Below are positions 8,034 to 16,059 of a stretch of 60,197 nt of DNA, in pieces. Under the pieces are notes generated by a model, which had not been told where the DNA came from, did no database searches, and was given only the letters and a program-made list of their open reading frames with translations. The DNA comes from CAYRKQ01 sp964424985 (GTDB lineage Bacteria > Patescibacteriota > Saccharimonadia > Saccharimonadales > UBA7683): NCBI GenBank assembly GCA_964424985.1, contig CAYRKQ010000003.1, forward strand, positions 1-60,197, written 5' to 3'. Position numbers and translations under genes: made by a program. Position 1 is the stretch's first letter; every line of letters starts with the position of its first letter.

Positions 8034-8945
8034 ATGTTCAAAATACAAACTCACTACAAAGTAGCAGCAGTCTTTCTGTTTGTACTCACGCTCAGTGTTC
8101 TTTCTGGTGTTAAAGCCCACGCTGCAACTCCGCCAGACATCTGTTTCAATTTTAACTCTGGCACCGGTACCATCGAAGACTATTATGACTACGAAGACAA
8201 TGACAGCCTCAACCCAGCCTGTACTAGAGATGTTGACATTCCAGCTACTATTAGCGGTACGCCAGTCACGATTGTTGGCGAAGATGCATTTCGAGATAAG
8301 ACCCTCACCTCAGTTACAATCCCTAACTCGGCTACTGTTATCGGTAAATATGCGTTTAATAGTAATCTTATAACTTCAGTTGTAATTCCAAATTCTGTGA
8401 CGATTATTGAGGTTGACGCTTTCTCTCAAAATCTCCTCACTAGTCTCACGCTAGGCAACTCAGTCTCCACCATAGAAGATGCTGCCTTTGCTGGGAATCA
8501 GTTAACAATTGTAAACATCCCAAACTCGGTCAGTACGATTGAACCTGTAGCGTTTGTGGGTAATAGCTCATTAGACAGTTATACGACACAGGCAATGTTT
8601 ACCAGTGGTGACCCAGCCCAAGTTCAGCAGGTGTATGACTCAATTCGACTCGTGCGTCTTTTTACCGCAGACCCTTCCAACCCCAACAATCTACAAGATA
8701 GTATCTTGACAGAAGCAGGCTTTGTGGGTATGGACTTGAACGGAAATGGAAACCAAGACGATGTAATGGGGGGACATCTAATTAATCCAGTTGATGCAGG
8801 TGCCGAGGTGGTCTCTAGTTCGAATGTTACTGGGAGTAGCCTAGCTTCTACAGGCCAGAACGCCACCCCCTACGCTCTAGCTAGCCTCACAATGCTCACA
8901 CTAGCCACTGGTGCCATAACTCTCAAACGATTCTCAAACGACTAG
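8034..8945 (+). CDS. LASTG-anchored surface protein with BspA-type leucine-rich repeats
   Basis: A 303-aa secreted protein. A signal peptide (residues 1-32, ending VKAHA) is followed by four or five LRR_5/BspA-like repeats with the pattern TSVTIPNSxTxIGxxAF at about residues 85-180. A Gly/Ser-rich stretch then leads to the sorting signal LASTGQN, a hydrophobic segment and the tail KRFSND. It is expected to be attached to the wall by the sortase at 110. The start has GGAG eleven bases upstream, and the promoter region contains CTATTACCATAA, also found before the paralogous gene at 13744. It lies inside the tRNA-Arg island and its stop overlaps the recombinase stop by 4 bp, so it may be cargo. 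Confidence 0.9.
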   Translation: MFKIQTHYKVAAVFLFVLTLSVLSGVKAHAATPPDICFNFNSGTGTIEDYYDYEDNDSLNPACTRDVDIPATISGTPVTIVGEDAFRDKTLTSVTIPNSATVIGKYAFNSNLITSVVIPNSVTIIEVDAFSQNLLTSLTLGNSVSTIEDAAFAGNQLTIVNIPNSVSTIEPVAFVGNSSLDSYTTQAMFTSGDPAQVQQVYDSIRLVRLFTADPSNPNNLQDSILTEAGFVGMDLNGNGNQDDVMGGHLINPVDAGAEVVSSSNVTGSSLASTGQNATPYALASLTMLTLATGAITLKRFSND

Positions 8946-10432
8946 CTCCCAAGCTGAACTAAGGTTCCAACTTCTTGCACTACGGTGTACCAGTTTTCTG
9001 TTTTGTTACATTCAGCTATTAAATCAAAGGGATAATTGAACTTTGACCCCAGTTGATCATCATTCAAAAGCAAGTTCGAAAGTACTTTATTGATCAACCC
9101 ACGTTTTTGTTCAAAATCAGCTTTTTCAAATAGTTTTGGTGCGTCTCTCGCAAGTTTTAACAGATGTAATTTTGTACCATACTCGCTTTCTTCAAAAAGT
9201 TCGATATTTTCCAGGCGGTTCCTCAAAGCTCTTCGTGCTTTCTTCATTTCTTCAGACTTTTTTGTGTGAATAGTCTCGTCAATTTTGCCGTCTAGGTAGT
9301 CATCATATACACGTTCGAGTCTTGCGTCGTACTTATTTATCTCACTTTCAATAGCTTGTAGGGTTGTCTCGTGCTCAAGCTTTTTTGCTTCGTGGTGTGT
9401 TCTCAGTTTCTGGCTGATTTCCTCGTACGCTTTATCGGGGAGCCGAATCTGCATGAAGAGATCGGCTATGATGTCGGTAATATCGTCTTGATTAACGTAC
9501 GCGGCGTTGTGCTTGCCCTTAGACTGAGTGCAATGCCCATAGATGTACTTTTGTTTCTTCATTTCAAAAGTTACTCTGCACCCACAGTTTGCACACCGTA
9601 TTAAGCCTCGGTAAGGATAGGGTAGGCCAGCCCATCGTACAGGCTCAATATTGTTTCGCGTACGGATTTCCTCGACTTTTTCAAACTGTTCTTCGCTGAT
9701 TATAGTTTTGTAGTGGTGTTTGTACAGTTGGCCGTTTACCCTCATTTGACCATAGTAGAAAGGGTCTTTGAGAATGATGGCTACTTTGCTGTTTGTAATT
9801 GTTAGAGCGTAATCTTCACGGAGTTTTCTGCCGATTACTGAAATAGAGAAGTTGCCCGAAGCGTAAAGCTCAAAAGCTTTTTTAACTGCTCTAGACTTAA
9901 GCGGGTCTAGGCTAACCCATTTCGTACCATCTTCTTTTCGGCTATTTACGTAGCCATACGGTGCGGGAGCTGTCCAGCGACCCTCACGCCACTTTTGTTG
10001 GTTTCCACGCTTTACGTTGTCGCTGATAGAGTCTGAGAAGTACTGTGAGTTGGACACACCCATATTGAGCATGAAGTGTTCTTGAGCGGATGAGTTTTTG
10101 TTTATGAAGAGGTTGTCGGAGGGGAAGTGCAGTTCGATCTGACCGAGTTTGCACAGACTATTGAGGAGTATAACTTCGGTAGAGTTTGAGTTTCTTGTAT
10201 AGCGATCAATCTTGTCGAATACTATTATGCACGGCTCCTCGCTCTTGGTAATCAGGTCTATGATCTGCTTAAAGTTTTCGCGGTTGCCCTTGTAGGCTGA
10301 CTCGCTAATCTGGAATAGCTCGCAGTCGTGATAGCCTTTTTGCTTCGCGTATTGCTCAAGTTTATATACCTGAGCCGGAAGTGAATCGGATTGCTCTAGT
10401 GTTGAAACTCGTGCTACAAGATATGCTTTCAT
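8942..10432 (-). CDS. Large serine recombinase (resolvase/integrase)
   Basis: A protein of about 496 aa. The N-terminal resolvase domain (residues 1-145) has AYLVARVSTLEQSDS, with the nucleophilic Ser in the VSTxEQ motif, and the VFDKIDRYTRN block. The central Recombinase domain is around residues 160-260 (PYGYVNSRKEDG). A zinc ribbon of the type CANCGCR...YGHC follows, and then a long coiled coil at about 330-420. This is the layout of phage and element integrases that recombine short att sites without host factors. I chose ATG at 10432 because GGGAGAG sits directly before it; a TTG lies four codons upstream. It is the probable integrase of the 7905-13633 island. Confidence 0.93.
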   Translation of the reverse strand: MKAYLVARVSTLEQSDSLPAQVYKLEQYAKQKGYHDCELFQISESAYKGNRENFKQIIDLITKSEEPCIIVFDKIDRYTRNSNSTEVILLNSLCKLGQIELHFPSDNLFINKNSSAQEHFMLNMGVSNSQYFSDSISDNVKRGNQQKWREGRWTAPAPYGYVNSRKEDGTKWVSLDPLKSRAVKKAFELYASGNFSISVIGRKLREDYALTITNSKVAIILKDPFYYGQMRVNGQLYKHHYKTIISEEQFEKVEEIRTRNNIEPVRWAGLPYPYRGLIRCANCGCRVTFEMKKQKYIYGHCTQSKGKHNAAYVNQDDITDIIADLFMQIRLPDKAYEEISQKLRTHHEAKKLEHETTLQAIESEINKYDARLERVYDDYLDGKIDETIHTKKSEEMKKARRALRNRLENIELFEESEYGTKLHLLKLARDAPKLFEKADFEQKRGLINKVLSNLLLNDDQLGSKFNYPFDLIAECNKTENWYTVVQEVGTLVQLGS

Positions 10433-10449
10433 GATCTCTCCCAACTAAA

Positions 10450-10561
10450 AATGGACGGTCGTTGCTTTACCAGTCCAACATCACACGGATATTTTTCTGA
10501 TACGACCGCCCATTGAGAGCAGAAATGAAAAACCGCGCGACATATTAGGAACTGGTAAAGC
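10450..10561 (-). promoter_or_regulatory. Interleaved inverted repeats upstream of the recombinase
   Basis: Two inverted-repeat pairs interlock. AATGGACGGTCGT (10450-10462) pairs with ACGACCGCCCATT (10502-10514) with one mismatch, and GCTTTACCAGT (10464-10474) pairs perfectly with ACTGGTAAAGC (10551-10561). The order a-b-a'-b' allows a pseudoknot or mutually exclusive hairpins in the recombinase leader. A recombination or operator site is an alternative. Confidence 0.5.
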
Positions 10562-10565
10562 CCTT

Positions 10566-10661
10566 TCATTTTACATCATCCTTGAGCGATGCTTCAATCT
10601 CTGCGAGTAACTGAAAGTACTCAGCGAGTATGTCGATGGCGTCGGGCGGCAAGTTGATCAT
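10566..10661 (-). CDS. 31-aa acidic peptide coupled to rep
   Basis: A short reading frame, MINLPPDAIDILAEYF and on to DDVK, whose ATG overlaps the rep stop as ATGA (10658-10661). Such coupling makes translation plausible. It is acidic and predicted helical, with no recognisable domain. It could be a small regulator of Rep or of the recombinase, which is inference only. It ends just before the interleaved inverted repeats. Confidence 0.45.
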   Translation of the reverse strand: MINLPPDAIDILAEYFQLLAEIEASLKDDVK

Positions 10662-11518
10662 TTCTCGTTACTCCGTGCAAAGCTCTTATAGCCTCGCTCG
10701 CTCAGATAGTCGGTGAGTTTGCCTGTATAAGGGAGAATGGAGGTGGTGCCGAATTCGTTAGTTTTTTGCCATTCCGCGACCTCTGCGAACAGTTCAAGCG
10801 GGGGATTATCTTCGGTAAGGGGGAGCCTGTGCCCGTGCGATACCCAGTACCGGTTCTTATTTTTAAACCTTGGCATGTCTTTCGTGACATACTTGCTGAT
10901 ATAGTGTCCAACTTTTTGTTGATCTTTGGACGTGTCACCAATCTTGACAGCGTCCGTGAACCCGCTAGTGTAGCTTGGAATATTGTAGAGACCTTTGTTA
11001 CCACGCCTTCTTCGTTTGTCTGTTTTTGGGTCTATAGCTTTGGTGAGTTTGCCCTCGTAATTAGCGAGTAAAGCGTGGAAATGAAGCGATACGCCGTCTT
11101 TGTGGAACTCTGGTACAACTAGGTATTTGAGGTTTGGGCTTGTGCGTTTCTTCTGGTTCTTTAGCCAGTTATTCATACGCTCTTTGCAGAGATCGACATC
11201 TTGCCGTGCTTTAGCGAATGTAAATGTTGCAAAGATTTGATGTTCGTTGCAGAGGGCATAGGCTACAACTTTTGCTTTGGTGCGGCGAAGTGAACGAGCC
11301 CTGCTATCCTCACTTACGCTTCTGGGGCTTGGAAAGCCGCCTGATCTTTGGACTCTTCCCCTAGCAACGAAGCCTGTCATTAGCTTCTTCTTCGGCTTGT
11401 GGTACTGAAATAATTTAACGAAACCTGGGTAGTAATGGGCTACTGCGTGCACTTCGTGAGAAGCCTCGGCGAGTGACCGTGCTCTAAGTAGGTCGGAAAG
11501 TCTCTCAACTTTACTCAC
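10658..11518 (-). CDS. HUH-type rolling-circle replication initiator-like protein
   Basis: A 286-aa protein with a GTG start. Motif 1 is FATFTFAKAR, motif 2 is the metal-binding HUH signature in LHFHALLAN, and motif 3 is GHYISKYVTKD with the candidate nicking Tyr followed by Lys. These define an HUH endonuclease that nicks one strand at a replication origin and becomes covalently attached. A basic Arg/Ser-rich N-terminal part (residues 50-85) may bind DNA. A Rep gene beside a serine recombinase suggests an integrated plasmid or phage-like replicon. The start lies inside the end of a possible upstream leader ORF (11511-11633), so coupled translation is likely. Confidence 0.8.
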   Translation of the reverse strand: MSKVERLSDLLRARSLAEASHEVHAVAHYYPGFVKLFQYHKPKKKLMTGFVARGRVQRSGGFPSPRSVSEDSRARSLRRTKAKVVAYALCNEHQIFATFTFAKARQDVDLCKERMNNWLKNQKKRTSPNLKYLVVPEFHKDGVSLHFHALLANYEGKLTKAIDPKTDKRRRRGNKGLYNIPSYTSGFTDAVKIGDTSKDQQKVGHYISKYVTKDMPRFKNKNRYWVSHGHRLPLTEDNPPLELFAEVAEWQKTNEFGTTSILPYTGKLTDYLSERGYKSFARSNEK

Positions 11519-11633
11519 TAAATGACCCTATTTCTGTCCTGTTAATCAAGTTACAGGACGTCCCAATCCGCGGGTGCTTGGAGTGTCCCGACGCACCCAC
11601 GAATCGCGGTATTATGTTGGTTCCCAGTGCCAC
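11511..11633 (-). CDS. Possible 40-aa leader peptide of rep
   Basis: A GTG-initiated frame with an excellent Shine-Dalgarno (AAAGGAG, seven bases before GTG) that ends in a TAA overlapping the rep start by a few bases. It has no homology I can recognise. The same DNA contains the inverted repeats GTCCTGT/ACAGGAC and GGGTGC/GCACCC, so an origin or a regulatory RNA function is an alternative to coding. Confidence 0.35.
   Translation of the reverse strand: MALGTNIIPRFVGASGHSKHPRIGTSCNLINRTEIGSFSE
11520..11610. other. Hairpin-rich region, candidate rolling-circle origin
   Basis: Directly before rep, GTCCTGT and ACAGGAC form a perfect 7-bp hairpin, and GGGTGC/GCACCC lies within an outer CCGCG/CGCGG pair. 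HUH Rep proteins nick at hairpins close to their own gene, so this is the natural place to look for the double-strand origin. No nick site can be named from sequence alone. Confidence 0.35.
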
Positions 11634-11679
11634 AATCTTTCTCCTTTCTTATGGCTAAGGGTTAATATTTTTGGAAATT

Positions 11680-11704
11680 AAAAAAACCACCCGTTTCCGA
11701 GTGG
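11680..11704 (-). terminator. Rho-independent terminator of the island RNA
   Basis: On the minus strand CCACTCG-GAAA-CGGGTGG forms a 7-bp stem with a GNRA loop and is followed by a run of seven T. Confidence 0.85.
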
Positions 11705-11977
11705 CTGTATATCTATGATTTAGTACTGGCGTCTTTGCACAACAAAAAACTGCTCATTATGAGCACACCTGGAAAGGTGATTTGAATTTTGTTGCGAGTG
11801 GCTGTGCCTGTTTCGCTACAAGAATCTGCTGGTTAAGTAGGGCCTCGTTTCCGTACAGCTTGTCTACTCTTATACGCTACCTGCGTGCACCAGACTGGCT
11901 TTTTATGTTTCACCTAGCGATCTAGGCTAAGGTCGATAAAGCTTGACCATTCTACCCTGATAAAAAATAATGTGGGT
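11684..11977 (-). ncRNA. Structured small RNA with own promoter and terminator
   Basis: On the minus strand an extended -10 box (TGTTATAAT, 11992-11984) is followed about 290 nt later by a canonical terminator. Between them no reading frame of note exists, but several strong hairpins do: GGTC..GACC, CCTAG-ATCG-CTAGG, TGCTCATAATGAGCA and CACCT-TTCC-AGGTG. It sits between rep and the 191-aa gene of the island. It could be a replication-control RNA or a mobile-element RNA. I cannot assign a known family. Confidence 0.55.
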
Positions 11978-12023
11978 GTTCATATTATAACATAAGCTCG
12001 TTTAATACATTACAATTATGTAG

Positions 12024-12599
12024 TTAGCTGGCTTTTGTAAGAAGTGTAGTAATCGCAGGTAAGAATGGTGCAATCAGAGCCATGTGATTAGAGGCTACTT
12101 GTATGAAGTTCGCATAGTTCTTATACGAAGACTCCTTACCGAGCGAATTTTGTAGCTCAGTAACTACTTTTATTAACTCGTCACTATTCTCAAGTTGTTT
12201 AATAACTTCACGGAGTTGATTGAAAAGCTCGTCCGTTTCACTGACCTCAATATTAATTGAGTTATCAGTAGAGTCTATATATACTCGATTACCCTCACTT
12301 GTGATATTTATATACGGACTGTTTGACTGCACATTTGACGATGCTTGATCACCGAACAATATTTTAAATGTATCTGAAATGTAGGCATCATTTCCCTTGA
12401 TATAGAGTCTTTTAGTGACAATGTGTTTGTCTGTGTTGCCATCTGGAAGTGGACGTTCGATTACGTCACCCACCTCAATTGGAAGCGTGGTGTCCTCTGT
12501 ACGGATAGAGTCTGCACTTACTAGGCCAATGAAGTCGTAAGTCTTCTGCCCGTCCTTTTTTATTAGTTTTAGTTCTTCTGTCGGAAATCTTTCAAACAT
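12024..12599 (-). CDS. Island protein of unknown function, 191 aa
   Basis: I do not recognise this protein. The first 130 residues look beta-rich (YDFIGLVSADSIRTEDTTLP, then GDVIERPLPDGNTDKHIV). An acidic helical part (ETDELFNQLREVIKQLENSDEL) follows, and the C-terminus is hydrophobic (FIQVASNHMALIAPFLPAITTLL), probably a helical bundle or membrane-associated end. The start has AGGAGC six bases upstream. It lies in the tRNA-Arg island, divergent from the TM2 gene, and is likely an element-encoded accessory gene. Confidence 0.7.
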   Translation of the reverse strand: MFERFPTEELKLIKKDGQKTYDFIGLVSADSIRTEDTTLPIEVGDVIERPLPDGNTDKHIVTKRLYIKGNDAYISDTFKILFGDQASSNVQSNSPYINITSEGNRVYIDSTDNSINIEVSETDELFNQLREVIKQLENSDELIKVVTELQNSLGKESSYKNYANFIQVASNHMALIAPFLPAITTLLTKAS

Positions 12600-12678
12600 T
12601 TAAGCTCCTTTTTCTGCCCCCTACTTAATTATATCAAGTACGCTGTGTTAGAATTTACGTATCAGTAATACACAAAGG

Positions 12679-13386
12679 ATGTATATGCAAAATGCTACTC
12701 CCAAAGAAGAAAATAAAAATTGGTTGACAGCGTTTTTACTATCACTGTTTCTCGGTTCACTTGGTGTTGATCGGTTCTACCTAGGTAAGTCGAAAAGTGG
12801 AGCGGTTAAGTTGATTACATTAGGCGGGCTTGGTGTTTGGTACTTAATTGACCTAGTCTTAATTGCAACGAAAAAGATGCCAGATGTAGCCTGGCAAAAA
12901 AGTGATTCTGAAAAAGACAAGAAGACTGCTCTTTTAGCTTTCGCTGGGGTTATGCTCTTTGCAATAGCGTTCTCAATGGTTGCAGCGGGCACAGAGACTC
13001 AAAATTCAATCTCGAATGTTCAAATTAAACCAGATGCAAATACCAGTAATGTCGAGAGTGAAGCAGATAAAGCGGAACGTATTAAAAAAGAGGCTAAAGC
13101 TGCTGCTGCCAAAGCCGAGGAAGAGCGAATCGCAAAACTCGCACCAGATCCTGTAGAATCGATTGTCTTGTGTCGGCAAAATCTTGAACAAGAATATCCA
13201 TATGGTGCGAAGGTCCGTAGTATTCTAGGAGTTATCGCAGATGAACCAATTTCGGAAGATACTCATTTCTACAAAGTAGAAGTCGAAATAACCAATGCCT
13301 TTAACGCTAAGCGAGACAGCGTTATGGAGTGTAAAGTAACAAAGAAAGGTGAATCTCTAGAGATTTCACACTTCGTTGTTTACTAG
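12679..13386 (+). CDS. TM2-domain membrane protein
   Basis: A 235-aa protein. Residues 12-65 form a TM2 domain: a first transmembrane helix (WLTAFLLSLFLGSLGVDRFY), the conserved DRFYLG turn, and a second helix (GGLGVWYLIDLVLI). A third hydrophobic segment (ALLAFAGVMLFAIAFSMVAA) follows at about 87-107, then an Ala/Lys/Glu coiled coil (130-150) and a C-terminal domain resembling small secreted folds. TM2 proteins are widespread but poorly understood. The start is preceded by AAAGGATG. It is the last gene before the right-hand att-like repeat. Confidence 0.8.
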   Translation: MYMQNATPKEENKNWLTAFLLSLFLGSLGVDRFYLGKSKSGAVKLITLGGLGVWYLIDLVLIATKKMPDVAWQKSDSEKDKKTALLAFAGVMLFAIAFSMVAAGTETQNSISNVQIKPDANTSNVESEADKAERIKKEAKAAAAKAEEERIAKLAPDPVESIVLCRQNLEQEYPYGAKVRSILGVIADEPISEDTHFYKVEVEITNAFNAKRDSVMECKVTKKGESLEISHFVVY

Positions 13387-13414
13387 CATAGACGGAGCCT
13401 GGTCGCTTTCAGGG

Positions 13415-13443
13415 TTAGTTGCGAAGTGCGTCAACGACGGTGT
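13415..13443. repeat. 29-bp direct repeat, left copy
   Basis: A 29-bp sequence beginning TTAGTTGCGAAGTGCG is identical at 15180-15208. The two copies flank the right att-like site and the surface gene at 13744. The copy runs into GGTGTACCA, which resembles the tRNA-Arg 3' end, so it may be a second, older integration scar. Confidence 0.75.
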
Positions 13444-13457
13444 ACCATGCATAGAGT

Positions 13458-13479
13458 CGACCCCTAGGGTCGGCTTTTT
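13458..13479 (+). terminator. Rho-independent terminator
   Basis: CGACCC-CTA-GGGTCG followed by GCTTTTT. It would end the TM2-gene transcript just inside the island's right boundary. Confidence 0.75.
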
Positions 13480-13613
13480 GCATGGTTATTCCCGAGAGTG
13501 ATCCGAACCCACGACCAAATTTTGGAACAAAATTTATAGGTCGGGGAGTTCGGTGGAGCGAAGACGCGCACAGAAGCTTGCTTCGAGCACGACTGAACGG
13601 AGAAGCGTAGCGC

Positions 13614-13633
13614 AATCCCTCCCGGTGTACCAA
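13614..13633 (+). repeat. attR-like repeat of the tRNA-Arg 3' end
   Basis: An exact copy of the last 19 bases of tRNA-Arg plus one A. It has no remaining tRNA upstream, so it is a fragment and marks the right end of the inserted island. The rest of 13387-13743 holds the 29-bp repeat, a terminator and the promoter of the next gene. Confidence 0.7.
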
Positions 13634-13743
13634 GCATAACCACAATGACCTCTATAATTCAGGGGTATTTTAATACCTTTAACTCTATGCTAAACTATTA
13701 CCATAAACATTAATCTCCACCACAGATTAACGGAGTTGATAAC

Positions 13744-15168
13744 ATTAAAACCTTTCGAAGAATACACTACAAAGTAGCAGTTACTGCTGCTTTTATACTA
13801 ATATTTGGCGTTTTTTTTCGAGGGAACGCTCAGGCTACAACTAGCATCAGTATAACTTCGCCAGCCAACGGAAGCGGTGCTGGCTCAACTTTTACAGTTG
13901 CTGGCACTGCTACTGCAAACCGATCCATAGAAGTAAAGGTTAACGGTACCTCTGCGGGCACGACTACATCTGACAATAGCGGCACCTGGAGTGTCAATCT
14001 TACTAACCAGCCAAATGGAAATAAAACTGTTGAGGCTACTGCGAGCGGTCAGTACGTATATGCCAACATCTTAGACATCGATGACAATTTGAGCAACACT
14101 ACAAATTCACGCATGGCTCGTATTAACATGCTGACAGGCATTGAAGAAAGTTCATTTAATATTGCTGCTGCGCCAGGGCCGTTCCCCATTAACTGGAAGC
14201 CAAACCCAGCTTTCACCAAGGCATACGGCGTTACGCCATACCTAGATAGTCCAACAGTATGGGTTATGGATCTTGTAAATGGTACAACCACAACATTCAC
14301 GCTGCCAGGCTCGGGACAAAGAGGAGCCGCAATTGCCTATAATGTAGATGGATCAAAAGTCTACATTACCGATAACGAAAATCAAACGGTATATGTATAC
14401 GATACATCTACCGATGCACAAATTGGTGGGGGTATAGCAATAGGAGCTGCGCCACACAGCAACATTCTGCGCCCTGGCTCTAATCAAATTTGGATTGTGA
14501 ATTCAGCAGACCCAACGCTAGCAGTCATTGATACTGTAACTGATAGCGTTATTCATACATATAGCATTGCAGGCGAAGGTGATGGACTTGTTTTCAGTCC
14601 CGATGGAAGTATTGCCTATGTCGGTATACCAAATGGTATCGAACTTCTTAACGCTAATACCGGTGCGCATATCGATACTATTCCAGTAGCCACCTATACC
14701 CCCACAGTCATGAAGGTGAACGCGGCTGGCACAAAGCTGTATGCTTCCTATCCGGTTGATAGCGTTATTCAAGTTTTTGATCTTAACGCCAATGTGCTAG
14801 AGGACACCATCCCTGTGTCTAACGGAGTATGGGGGTTGGCTTTTAATGATGACGAGACGCGTCTCTACGCTGCCGCTCCTAATCTCGGAGGAGGCTTGAG
14901 CGGTACCGACATTAGCGTTATAGACACGGCGACCAATACTATTACTGGCACAATAACACCTGGCGGCGGAGCACCATTCTTTATCTACAGTTCGCCAATT
15001 GAGTCAGCATCTACATCAATTACACTCTCTGGTAACTCAAATACAGACTTAGTTTTAGCTGAGACGGGTGAGAGTAGAACGCCAATTATGGCTGCATCGG
15101 TTATGCTCGCTGTACTGGCAAGCTTAGCTATAATTAAGCAGCGCTTTTACAGATCACTTAAGTTTTAG
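13744..15168 (+). CDS. LAETG-anchored surface protein, Ig-like plus YVTN beta-propeller, probable ATT start
   Basis: The open frame extends upstream of any ATG/GTG/TTG to a TAA at 13711. Alignment with the gene at 8034 (both read HYKVA after a short start) places initiation at ATT 13744, eight bases after GGAG. The product is about 474 aa. It has a signal peptide ending NAQA, an Ig-like domain (SISITSPANGSGAGSTFTVA), and a beta-propeller with YVTN-type repeats (GSKVYITDNENQTVYVYD, PTLAVIDTVTDSVIHTY). The C-terminus has LAETGES, a hydrophobic segment and KQRFYRSLKF. A later in-frame TTG (14089) or ATG would remove the signal peptide. It is a predicted sortase substrate on the cell surface. Confidence 0.8.
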   Translation: MKTFRRIHYKVAVTAAFILIFGVFFRGNAQATTSISITSPANGSGAGSTFTVAGTATANRSIEVKVNGTSAGTTTSDNSGTWSVNLTNQPNGNKTVEATASGQYVYANILDIDDNLSNTTNSRMARINMLTGIEESSFNIAAAPGPFPINWKPNPAFTKAYGVTPYLDSPTVWVMDLVNGTTTTFTLPGSGQRGAAIAYNVDGSKVYITDNENQTVYVYDTSTDAQIGGGIAIGAAPHSNILRPGSNQIWIVNSADPTLAVIDTVTDSVIHTYSIAGEGDGLVFSPDGSIAYVGIPNGIELLNANTGAHIDTIPVATYTPTVMKVNAAGTKLYASYPVDSVIQVFDLNANVLEDTIPVSNGVWGLAFNDDETRLYAAAPNLGGGLSGTDISVIDTATNTITGTITPGGGAPFFIYSSPIESASTSITLSGNSNTDLVLAETGESRTPIMAASVMLAVLASLAIIKQRFYRSLKF

Positions 15169-15179
15169 AAACGTACAGC

Positions 15180-15208
15180 TTAGTTGCGAAGTGCGTCAAC
15201 GACGGTGT
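15180..15208. repeat. 29-bp direct repeat, right copy
   Basis: Identical to 13415-13443. It lies between the surface gene stop and the promoter of the Nudix gene. Confidence 0.75.
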
Positions 15209-15234
15209 TTGTCGCAGTTTGCTATAGTTGTTTT

Positions 15235-15798
15235 ATGAAGAATCCATTTAAAATACTCTCGTCAAAAATTGTGTATCAAAATCCGTGGATAAAAGTTCGG
15301 GAAGATGAAATCATTCGGCCTGATGGCAGCGAAGGTATTTATGGCGTGGTTGAATCAAAAGATTCAGTAATTGTCGGCGCGCTAAACGAAAAAAATGAAA
15401 TATTTCTTATCTATTCGTTTAGCTATCCTGCGCAGTCGTGGCAATGGGAGCTACCAGGTGGTGGAGGCGACGGCGAGGAGATAGTAGCCGCGTCAAAGCG
15501 TGAACTAGCCGAGGAGACGGGGATAGTCGCCAAAGAATGGATTCAGCTGCCGTCTACAAGAGTCTGCGATGGCTTGATGACGGAACGCACCGCTACGTTA
15601 CTTGCAAGAAACCTAGAATTTCAGCCTCGGCCAACATCAGATGATCAGGGGGTGATTGCCAAAGGTCAGTTTTTCTCGCTTGAAAAGGTGCATGAAATGG
15701 TAGAAACGGGTGAAATTGATGAGGGGCAAAGCATCACGGCACTGTATTTAATTGAGAGATGGCTTGATAATAATTGCTCTCAAGCACGCAGGGGTTGA
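15235..15798 (+). CDS. Nudix hydrolase, ADP-ribose pyrophosphatase-like
   Basis: A 187-aa cytosolic hydrolase. The N-terminal strand region (KIVYQNPWIKVREDEI) and the Nudix box beginning LPGGGGDGEE with RELAEETG resemble the NudF/ADP-ribose pyrophosphatase group, which splits nucleoside diphosphates linked to another moiety. I chose ATG 15235 rather than 15184 because TATAGT (15223-15228) lies six bases before it and the extra codons fall within the 29-bp repeat. It is one of five Nudix genes in the window. Confidence 0.88.
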   Translation: MKNPFKILSSKIVYQNPWIKVREDEIIRPDGSEGIYGVVESKDSVIVGALNEKNEIFLIYSFSYPAQSWQWELPGGGGDGEEIVAASKRELAEETGIVAKEWIQLPSTRVCDGLMTERTATLLARNLEFQPRPTSDDQGVIAKGQFFSLEKVHEMVETGEIDEGQSITALYLIERWLDNNCSQARRG

Positions 15799-15823
15799 CA
15801 AAGAGTATAATTAGTAGTAATAT

Positions 15824-16021
15824 ATGACTATGAGTTACGAAAATTCATCTCATAATCAGTTACCGCCAAATGAACAGCCGGAAGGTGCATCTGGTGCGGT
15901 AGCCCCCTCAACAGAACTTGCTGGATGGACGGAATATGCGGCGGCTACCATACGCCCTGACGGCAAAGCGTATGACGACAACGGTAATGAAGTAGAATAT
16001 CCTTGGCACCTCGTCGAATAA
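15824..16021 (+). CDS. Small hypothetical protein, 65 aa
   Basis: A short acidic protein without hydrophobic segments. The N-terminal part is Asn/Pro/Ser-rich (NSSHNQLPPNEQPEG), and the C-terminal part has an aromatic pattern (GWTEYAAATIRPDGKAYDD, EYPWHLVE). TATAAT at 15806-15811 lies 12 bases upstream; ATG 15830 is an alternative start. I do not recognise it. It sits between the Nudix and RRM genes on the same strand. Confidence 0.55.
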   Translation: MTMSYENSSHNQLPPNEQPEGASGAVAPSTELAGWTEYAAATIRPDGKAYDDNGNEVEYPWHLVE

Positions 16022-16059
16022 TCTGCGTGACGACTTCCTTATTCTTGCCACTTTTTAGT

